DNA from: JARROD01 sp037384225
GTDB lineage: Bacteria > Pseudomonadota > Gammaproteobacteria > Pseudomonadales > Cellvibrionaceae
Direction of reading: 5' to 3'
Assembly: GCA_037384225.1 (NCBI GenBank)
Contig: JARROD010000083.1
Span: 1-12,284, forward strand
DNA length: 12,284 bases
Each line of letters opens with the position of its first letter. Position 1 is the first letter of the stretch. The notes under the pieces were generated by a model. That model was not told the origin of the DNA. It did no database searches and saw only the letters and a program-made list of their open reading frames with translations. Below, one piece after another: positions 6,904 to 12,284 of this stretch. Both the position numbers and the translations under genes were made by a program.

Positions 6904-6961
6904 ATATCTGTCAATCTCTGTTGCTGAAGTGTCTGATTCCTCAGGAGAGTTTGACAGATAT
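6904..6961. repeat. 16-bp imperfect inverted repeat in divergent spacer
   Basis: ATATCTGTCAATCTCT (6904-6919) and AGAGTTTGACAGATAT (6946-6961) are reverse complements at 15 of 16 positions; the outer 11 bp are perfect. The 26-base loop contains a further CTGA/TCAG dyad. Each arm carries TTGACA facing outward, but I find no -10 at proper spacing for either. It lies 59 bp before the DUF4404 gene and about 57 bp upstream of the typA -35. It may be an operator, a structured leader or a tiny mobile-element relic. Confidence 0.75.
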
Positions 6962-7020
6962 CAAATCCGGGACGTTTGGTTCTGAGCTAAAATCAACACA
7001 AATCAGGGGGATTATTCTCT

Positions 7021-7287
7021 ATGCGAGACCGTTTAGACCAGTTGCTCTCCGAAATGGAAGAGGAAATCGGCAAACAGACCTATCTGGATGCTGAGCATCG
7101 CCAGCACCTGCGGAAATTGGCCAATCATATCGAAGAACGAATAAACGATGATAGCAATTCCGGTACCGATGTTGAGGACCATGAGCGATCGCTGAATGAG
7201 TCGGTGCTCTTGCTCGAAGAAGAGTTTCCAAAACTCGCCGCCATTGTCCGGGAAATTCAGCAGATTTTGGTCAACATAGGTGTCTGA
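7021..7287 (+). CDS. DUF4404 family protein
   Basis: This 88-residue soluble protein resembles the small DUF4404 proteins common in Pseudomonas and relatives, whose function is unknown. It has a helix-rich acidic N-terminal half (LDQLLSEMEEEI, HRQHLRKLANHIEERI) and the typical ending EEFPKLAAIVREIQQILVNIGV. The ATG is preceded by AGGGGGA at nine bases, a strong ribosome site. It is divergent from typA and convergent with ogt, whose stop codon is only 2 bp beyond its own, so the two transcripts must overlap at their 3' ends. Confidence 0.8.
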   Translation: MRDRLDQLLSEMEEEIGKQTYLDAEHRQHLRKLANHIEERINDDSNSGTDVEDHERSLNESVLLLEEEFPKLAAIVREIQQILVNIGV

Positions 7288-7289
7288 CC

Positions 7290-7898
7290 CTAGAGAGATT
7301 GAGCATAGCGCTCGTGTCGCAGTAACCACTGCTTGATCGCCAGCCCACCGGCGTAGCCCGTCAAAGAGCCATTGCCGCCAATCACTCTGTGACATGGAAT
7401 GACAATAGCGATTGCATTGCGTCCGTTGGCTGCTCCCACAGCGCGCACGGCTTTGGGTTTATCGATACGCCGCGCCAGTTCACCGTAGCTGATGATTTCG
7501 CCGTATGGAATTTCCTGCAAAGCTTCCCACACCCGCCGCTGAAAGTCTGTACCCCGAAGTTGCAGGGGTAAATCAAAATGCTGCAGTCTGCCGTTAAAGT
7601 ACGCCAGCAGCTGCTCCCGCGCCAATTTCAAAACCCCCGCGCCGTCAGCTCCCCGCTGCCAGTCGGGATCGATTGACAACGGTTGTTTACCCCGTTGAAA
7701 GTTGACATACCCAAGTCCGTGCTCGTTACCCGCCAGTGCCAGAGGCCCCAACTCGGTTTCGAGAAATTCATAATAATAGTTCCCTGTTTCCATTGGCTCG
7801 GATAGGGCCCCGCCAACCGTCTGAGGAGGACTCTTATCAACCCTCTGTGGCCGGGTTGTATCGATCTGACGCCGCGGTATCTCATTGCAAAGTTTCAT
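7290..7898 (-). CDS. ogt: O6-methylguanine-DNA methyltransferase
   Basis: The suicide enzyme transfers the methyl group from O6-methylguanine or O4-methylthymine to its own cysteine. The 202 residues contain an N-terminal methyltransferase-like part, the DNA-binding stretch TDFQRRVWEALQEIPYGE (117-134), the arginine-finger helix KAVRAVGAANGR (149-160), and the active site IPCHRVIG with Cys169. The two prolines usual before it (NPIPIVIP) are alanines here (NAIAIVIP). The start overlaps the stop of the upstream gene as TAATG, with GGAGGA ten bases before, which favours 7898. A later ATG at 7793 begins the conserved domain (METGNYYYEF) but has no good ribosome site. Expression is probably coupled to the Ada-like regulator. 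Confidence 0.93.
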   Translation of the reverse strand: MKLCNEIPRRQIDTTRPQRVDKSPPQTVGGALSEPMETGNYYYEFLETELGPLALAGNEHGLGYVNFQRGKQPLSIDPDWQRGADGAGVLKLAREQLLAYFNGRLQHFDLPLQLRGTDFQRRVWEALQEIPYGEIISYGELARRIDKPKAVRAVGAANGRNAIAIVIPCHRVIGGNGSLTGYAGGLAIKQWLLRHERYAQSL

Positions 7899-9370
7899 TA
7901 TTCAAGTGTCCTCCATAGGTAAATAGCTGCATAAGCACGCCAGGGACGCCAATGTTCAGCGCGCTGTCTGAGTTCCGTGCAGGTCATTGTCGGTGAGTGG
8001 GACTGCGCCGCCTTGATCAGTCCCAGGTCCCCGTCGGGAAACGCATCCGGTTCACTCAACGCCCGCATGGCGATATACTGAGCAGTCCAGGCGCCAATCC
8101 CCGGCAGTGCCAACAAATTTTTTATACAACTTTCTAGCTCAATTCCCCGTGTCAGCGTCAACTCACCCTCGAGTATTGCCGTCGCCAGATGCTTCAAAGT
8201 GTCAATACGACGGCCCGTTAAGCCAATTCCGTCCAGATTCGCCGACAACAGCCGCTGTGCATCGGGGAACGCATATCTCAACGGTTCGCCTGACTGCTGT
8301 CCGGTTTCGTCCTGTGCCGCACAACGCCATTCCAACCCACAGCGCGTGACTAATCGGCCGGCAAAAGTCCGCGCCGCCTTGACCGACACCTGCTGCCCTA
8401 ATACCGCCCGCACCGCCAGCTCGAATGGCTCCCAGGCTCCCGGCAGCCGCAAACCGGGATTTGCTCTCACCGCAGCTGACAACATTGGCTCGGTTGCCAG
8501 CACACCGGTAACAGCATCGGGGCTGGCATCCAAATCGAACAAACAGCGCACCCGGTTGACAACCTGTGGCAAAAACCGTGAATCGATGCCGTTTACTTCC
8601 AGGCTCAGGCAGTTTTTGCCGGGATTATTGACAACGGTGATTAACCCCACATTTCCGGCAAATTCCACGAGACGCCGGTAGCTGTCAGCGCTGACTGATT
8701 CGACTCCCGGAATGGCCCGTTGCCGAAAAAACGCCAGCACGCCGGACCAATCGTAGGGCGGTCGGTAGTTGAGCTGCAATCGCAATGCCTGATGACCGCA
8801 GGCTATTTGCTGCGCCCTGCGGTACTCACCGGGCGACATGTCACAGCTTTTGCGAAACACATGGTTGAACTGCCGAATACTGGAAAAACCTGCAGACAGC
8901 GCCAATTCCGTTATCGGCAGGTTGGTTTCCCGCAACAATTTGCGAGCAAACAGCAGCCGCTGGTTGGCGACGACCTCCTGGGGCGAAGCCCCCACATAAC
9001 GAGAAAACAGACGGCGCAAATGGCGCTCACTGATACCGAGACGGCCGGCCAGCGCCCCCGTAACATGATGGTCTAAACCCCCATCTAGGATCAACCGCAT
9101 AGCCCGTCGAATGCAGGCTTCGGCACCCAGCCAGGCGGCACTCTCCGGTGCCGATTCCGGCCGGCAACGCAGGCAGGGCCTCAGCCCCGCTTGCGCCGCG
9201 GCGGCGGCGGAAGGGAAATAAATCACGTTTTTCGCTTTCGCCGCCGGCGCCGGACAAATGGGTCGGCAATAGATTCCGGTCGACATAACGCCGGTAAAAA
9301 AACGCCCGTCAAACCGCGGATCCCGGGACCTGCGGGCACGCTCATACATTTCAATGGGCAGCGACTGCAT
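7898..9370 (-). CDS. alkA: Ada-like methyl sensor/AraC regulator fused to AlkA glycosylase
   Basis: The 490-residue fusion joins three parts. The Ada zinc domain has Cys35, Cys39, Cys66 and Cys69 in TGIYCRPIC and RPCLRC; by homology Cys35 takes methyl from DNA phosphotriesters. An AraC-type helix-turn-helix pair follows (about 85-185, ending VFRKSCDMSPGEYRR). Then comes AlkA, a 3-methyladenine glycosylase with an AlkA_N region (about 197-310), a helix-hairpin-helix LLALPGIGAWTA (419-430) and the catalytic aspartate Asp448 in FPDGDLG. Unlike E. coli Ada it lacks the C-terminal methyltransferase, which is the overlapping downstream ogt. It likely activates its own operon after methylation. The ribosome site at this ATG is weak. 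Nothing looks broken. Confidence 0.93.
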   Translation of the reverse strand: MQSLPIEMYERARRSRDPRFDGRFFTGVMSTGIYCRPICPAPAAKAKNVIYFPSAAAAAQAGLRPCLRCRPESAPESAAWLGAEACIRRAMRLILDGGLDHHVTGALAGRLGISERHLRRLFSRYVGASPQEVVANQRLLFARKLLRETNLPITELALSAGFSSIRQFNHVFRKSCDMSPGEYRRAQQIACGHQALRLQLNYRPPYDWSGVLAFFRQRAIPGVESVSADSYRRLVEFAGNVGLITVVNNPGKNCLSLEVNGIDSRFLPQVVNRVRCLFDLDASPDAVTGVLATEPMLSAAVRANPGLRLPGAWEPFELAVRAVLGQQVSVKAARTFAGRLVTRCGLEWRCAAQDETGQQSGEPLRYAFPDAQRLLSANLDGIGLTGRRIDTLKHLATAILEGELTLTRGIELESCIKNLLALPGIGAWTAQYIAMRALSEPDAFPDGDLGLIKAAQSHSPTMTCTELRQRAEHWRPWRAYAAIYLWRTLE

Positions 9371-9457
9371 GTGTAAATACCGTTACAAAACCTAAACGGG
9401 GAGTATCATACGCCGTGCAATATCCTAAAACTGGCTATATTCGGACCCGTTTTAGCG

Positions 9458-9970
9458 CTATTTTGAATTTTTCAGCAGCCTGCGTTTCTTTTTATGCTTG
9501 GGTCTGTAGATTTCGGGGGATCTAGGCTTAAGGCGACACTGCCCAAAAATCACACAGCGCTGCTTGTGCGTAAGCCTGAATTGGGAGCCGTTGCGATTGT
9601 CATTGAAATGGCGAAAACCGCCAGGATAATAGCCATAAAAGCGAGGGTAATAAATCGAATCGGCATCACTGCCGGTTTCGCGGTCGTCCTTCGACTCAGC
9701 GCCACCGCTGCCGGAAATCAATACAGCCGTGGGCGTAGCCCGATCTTCATCCTTCTTGTCATGGTTCAGATCGGGAAAGTCAGACAGTGTATCGCTGGTC
9801 AGCAGGTTGGGTGGCTGCAGTGTAAGCTGCTGGTGCTCGCCCTCTTCCCCCGGGTTGGAATCGCTGTAATGGACAACGCCATTAGCGTCAACCCATTTGT
9901 AGACCGCCACCTCGGTGGACACAGCCGGAGAGCCTAATGCCAACAGTATCCACAGTGACAGGTAACGCAT
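9458..9970 (-). CDS. Secreted DUF4124 protein
   Basis: The 170-residue protein starts with a signal peptide (MRYLSLWILLALGSPAVS, cleavage about 18) and goes straight into a DUF4124 module, VYKWVDANGVVHYSDSNPGEE (about 23-43), a small domain of unknown role found in many proteobacterial envelope proteins. The remainder is low in complexity: an acidic Asp/Ser-rich middle (58-105), a Tyr/Gly-rich YYPRFYGYYPGGF (107-119), two cysteines (about 139 and 145) and a strongly basic tail with KHKKKRRLLKNSK. It should be periplasmic. The ATG has GGAG at seven bases. It is probably the last gene of the thiI operon, 70 bp after the one-TM hypothetical. Confidence 0.85.
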   Translation of the reverse strand: MRYLSLWILLALGSPAVSTEVAVYKWVDANGVVHYSDSNPGEEGEHQQLTLQPPNLLTSDTLSDFPDLNHDKKDEDRATPTAVLISGSGGAESKDDRETGSDADSIYYPRFYGYYPGGFRHFNDNRNGSQFRLTHKQRCVIFGQCRLKPRSPEIYRPKHKKKRRLLKNSK

Positions 9971-10040
9971 GCGCAGGCTCCGTAAACATGATCAAATTTT
10001 CAGCTTATTTTCCAGTGAGACTACGGGTCGACGCAGGGGT

Positions 10041-10499
10041 TCACTTCCAACCAAAAATCCCCCCTTCGTTCTTTCTAATGGCGGCGGGTTTATAATCCTT
10101 ATCCTCGACCAGTTTAAATTGCGCTATGTCGGCACGGTTTCCGCGGCTGAAACAGTAAACATAGAAACTTTTAGTCATCCCCCTAGCGTTTTCACTCTCA
10201 TAAAGTTGAGCCTGCATGAAAACTTTAAAACGCTTTTCCAATTCGTCATAGCGGGTGGAGTGATCATCTACGGCCAGAGCCTTCAAACGTCCACTCAATT
10301 CTTTGCGGGCATGGTTTTCACACTCCACCTGGGCATCGGTAAGGGTTACGTTTTTATACTTTTCACGCTTGTCACCGGTCCCTGAAACCATGCCGATAAT
10401 GGATTTATTCAAGTGCAGGATGGCATATATGGATAGAGCAACTACGCCGATCGCCACCACCAGTAACAGAATGTTTTGCTTTCGAGTTGTTCTGGACAT
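10041..10499 (-). CDS. Hypothetical single-pass membrane protein
   Basis: I do not recognise a named family. A short basic N-terminus (MSRTTRKQN) precedes one membrane helix (about 9-30), after which about 120 polar residues should lie in the periplasm. Two cysteines (in DAQVECEN and YVYCFSRG) could form a disulfide. The pattern C-x-A...RYD...F.VF...YVYC..G resembles many small conserved proteobacterial exported proteins. I chose the ATG at 10499 with AGGTGGGG eight bases upstream over an in-frame GTG at 10508 that lies within that spacing. It begins 30 bp after thiI stops, so it is probably cotranscribed. Confidence 0.75.
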   Translation of the reverse strand: MSRTTRKQNILLLVVAIGVVALSIYAILHLNKSIIGMVSGTGDKREKYKNVTLTDAQVECENHARKELSGRLKALAVDDHSTRYDELEKRFKVFMQAQLYESENARGMTKSFYVYCFSRGNRADIAQFKLVEDKDYKPAAIRKNEGGIFGWK

Positions 10500-10529
10500 A
10501 GCAATCACCCCACCTTTTATATTGAAAAG

Positions 10530-11996
10530 CTAATGCTCGGGACGGTAAACTCCCACGTTAATATAACCAGCGGCTTTTAAATGAGTCGCGTGTAATTGGC
10601 TCATTACCCCCTTTTCACAGTAAAGCAGATATTCTCTCTCCTTATCCAGTGTGGGAAACACCGAGTCCAGTGTGTAAAAGGGAATTTTCGCTACCTCGCC
10701 CCCAGCGAGCGCCAAAGGATTCAACTCCTCCTCATCCGGATGGCGAATATCGACAACTACCGAATGTTCGGGCGGTTCGGAGACGGGAGTGATTTTCAGC
10801 GCATCGCTCTCGCTGTCAACATCATTGATAACCTCATCGATATTTATAACCTGTCGAGTCGCCACCGCCGCTTTGAGTATGCTCGAATCAAGCTTGGCCT
10901 CCTCTGCTTCAACACGGTCGGCCCGGGCCCGGGTTGTCGGTTTAACAGAAATCACACCACAATACTCTGGCATTTGGGCAGCGAAATCCTCTGTGCCAAT
11001 ACGCCGCGAAATATCGATAATTTCGCCCTTATCCATCGTAATCAATGGCCGTAACACCAGGGTCTGGGTTACCGAATCGATCACACACAAATTGGGCAAT
11101 GTCTGACTGGACACCTGTGCCACACTTTCCCCTGTCACCAGCGCCTGAATATCCATGGCCGCGGCCACCTCACTGGCTGCCCGCAGCATCATTCTTTTCA
11201 GCACCACACCCATTTGAGAGTTTTCCACCTTTTGTAGGATTTCACCCACCATCTTTTCAAAAGGCACTGTGACAAACTTCACCCGATGCGAACCGCCATA
11301 CTTGTGCCACAAATAGAAGGCCACCTCTTTGACGCCAACTTCATGGGCGCGGCCGCCAAGATTGAAAAAACAAAAGTGTGTGCGCATGCCCCGTTTAATA
11401 CTCAAATAGCTGGAAACCGTGGAGTCGAACCCCCCCGAAATCAACGATAACACCGGATCCTGTGTGCCCAGCGGAAAACCACCGAGACCGGGGTGCAGAT
11501 GTTCAATCACATACAAGCGTTGCTGGCGAATTTCCAGTCGGACGGTCACATCCGGGTTTTTTAATCTGACACCCGCCGCCTCTGTATGCTGGTTGAGACC
11601 GCCTCCCACATAACGCTCGACGTCCATGGAGGTAAAGTCGTGCTGACCGCTGCGTTTAACCCTCACGCAGAAGGTTTTCCCAGCCAGTGCATCGCCCCAT
11701 ACGGCCCTGGTTTTTTGAAAGATTTCTTCCATGCTCCCCAGCGGGTGACTTTTGACCTGGGCAAAATTGGCTATACCCGGTGTGTGGGCAAGAACCTCCA
11801 CCACCCGGGCCACTATCGCCGGATCATCACTATCGGCACTGATCTCGATTTTCTCCCAGTCGCGCTGCACCCGAATGCCGTCGTCTATTGGCTGCAAAAG
11901 GCTGCGCAAATTGTCCCGTAGTTGCTTGATGAAGCGTTTGCGCACTGGTGTGCTTTTAATAGTGATCTCTGGGAATAGCTTAATGATAAAGTGCAT
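10530..11996 (-). CDS. thiI: tRNA 4-thiouridine synthase ThiI with rhodanese domain
   Basis: ThiI adenylates U8 of tRNA and replaces it with 4-thiouridine, and passes sulfur to ThiS for thiamine synthesis. The 488-residue protein (E. coli 482) has a ferredoxin-like/THUMP N-terminal part with FCVRVKRSGQHDF and VERYVGGGLNQH, a PP-loop ATP site SGGFDS (187-192), a conserved cysteine in EYCGVIS (Ec Cys344), and a C-terminal rhodanese domain whose catalytic Cys460 lies in LLYCEKGVMS (Ec Cys456). Both redox cysteines are therefore present. ATG at 11996 gives the family start MHFIIKLFPEITIKS with AAGG upstream; a GTG at 12014 would add six residues. A strong promoter lies about 155 bp upstream. Confidence 0.97.
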   Translation of the reverse strand: MHFIIKLFPEITIKSTPVRKRFIKQLRDNLRSLLQPIDDGIRVQRDWEKIEISADSDDPAIVARVVEVLAHTPGIANFAQVKSHPLGSMEEIFQKTRAVWGDALAGKTFCVRVKRSGQHDFTSMDVERYVGGGLNQHTEAAGVRLKNPDVTVRLEIRQQRLYVIEHLHPGLGGFPLGTQDPVLSLISGGFDSTVSSYLSIKRGMRTHFCFFNLGGRAHEVGVKEVAFYLWHKYGGSHRVKFVTVPFEKMVGEILQKVENSQMGVVLKRMMLRAASEVAAAMDIQALVTGESVAQVSSQTLPNLCVIDSVTQTLVLRPLITMDKGEIIDISRRIGTEDFAAQMPEYCGVISVKPTTRARADRVEAEEAKLDSSILKAAVATRQVINIDEVINDVDSESDALKITPVSEPPEHSVVVDIRHPDEEELNPLALAGGEVAKIPFYTLDSVFPTLDKEREYLLYCEKGVMSQLHATHLKAAGYINVGVYRPEH

Positions 11997-12151
11997 TGAA
12001 TTTTTTACCTTCACCTGCTTAACTTTCGATCCAGCCGACTTTCCATGCCCAAAAACATCATTCAGTCATTGTCAAACAAACCGGATCGCTATGAGGTTAT
12101 CACAGCCGCATAATTTCAGTGGATCGGGATTTATTTTTGGCTGAGAGCGCG

Positions 12152-12179
12152 ATTATAATGCTGCCCTGCATTCTGTCTA
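12152..12179 (-). promoter_or_regulatory. Candidate thiI operon promoter
   Basis: On the minus strand TAGACA (12174-12179, five of six) and a perfect TATAAT (12152-12157) are separated by 16 bp. The start would be near 12145, leaving a leader of about 150 bases before thiI. The -10 sits in the palindrome ATTATAAT, so a TATAAT is also readable on the plus strand, but there no adequate -35 is present. Confidence 0.55.
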
Positions 12180-12263
12180 ATATTGCGGCGTCGATGGCAG
12201 ACCTGCCCGAACCGGACAGTAAGCACGATCGCAGCTTGAATGCAGCTTTTAATTGGGATTAAT

Positions 12264-12284
12264 GTAACTTCTCAATAACCCGGG
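12264..12284 (-). repeat. Inverted partial copy of the left-end repeat
   Basis: These last 21 bases are the exact reverse complement of 102-122, from the CCCGGG palindrome through TTATTGAGAAGTTAC. Identity stops at the inner side (T on the left copy, A here). The window ends inside the element, so the rest of this copy is not seen. Like the left copy, its AT-rich end points to the adjacent gene (thiI here, tatA there). Confidence 0.8.

Noticed and set aside
7033..7395. Long antisense frames over DUF4404, typA, alkA, dtd and pip
   Set aside because: They mirror well-conserved genes in other frames and carry no domain signatures of their own.
12154..12159. Plus-strand TATAAT as promoter for a gene beyond the right edge
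   Set aside because: No acceptable -35 at 16-18 bp; the same palindrome serves better as the minus-strand thiI -10.
1..12284. CRISPR arrays, tRNA or rRNA genes, transposases, integrases or phage genes
   Set aside because: No regularly spaced repeats, cloverleaf-like sequence or matching protein motifs were seen.

Overview
The window reads as a chromosomal housekeeping segment from a gammaproteobacterium. It is probably a marine, Cellvibrionales/Microbulbifer-like or Pseudomonas-related lineage. This rests on the protein signatures (TatABC, TypA, ThiI with a rhodanese tail, DUF4404, DUF4124) and on neighbour pairs I remember from Pseudomonas-type genomes (pip-dtd; typA close to thiI). The genus is inference. 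I see no rRNA, tRNA, CRISPR array, transposase or phage gene.

Layout from left to right. Positions 1-122 are a non-coding, palindrome-rich intergenic repeat whose inner 21 bp recur, inverted, at the extreme right end (12264-12284). Then comes the plus-strand tatA-tatB-tatC operon (159-1595), a complete twin-arginine export machine. Convergent to it are three minus-strand genes: a 75-residue three-helix membrane protein (1630-1857), dtd (2028-2465) and pip (2523-3494). A gene-poor stretch (3495-3956) leads to an unrecognised two-gene minus-strand cassette (3957-4783) that encodes a 2-TM membrane protein and a small soluble partner. A dyad-rich spacer (4793-4891) separates this from typA (4904-6721).

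The typA/DUF4404 divergent region (6722-7020) holds a good typA promoter and a near-perfect 16-bp inverted repeat. DUF4404 (7021-7287) ends 2 bp from a minus-strand DNA-alkylation repair pair. In that pair an Ada-type sensor/AraC/AlkA glycosylase fusion overlaps ogt by one base (TAATG). Upstream on the minus strand lies a likely operon, thiI -> one-TM hypothetical -> DUF4124 protein (11996-9458), with a strong sigma70-like promoter at 12152-12179.

How the genes work together: TatA, TatB and TatC form one complex. Dtd and Pip are both small quality-control or peptide-processing enzymes. The Ada-AlkA fusion plus Ogt together cover what E. coli does with Ada, AlkA and Ogt: sensing methyl damage, excising N-alkyl bases and reversing O6-alkylguanine. 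ThiI makes 4-thiouridine in tRNA and feeds sulfur to thiamine. No clear new defence or mobile system is visible. The most unusual material is the pair of inverted flanking repeats, the unknown two-gene membrane cassette, and the structured non-coding spacers.
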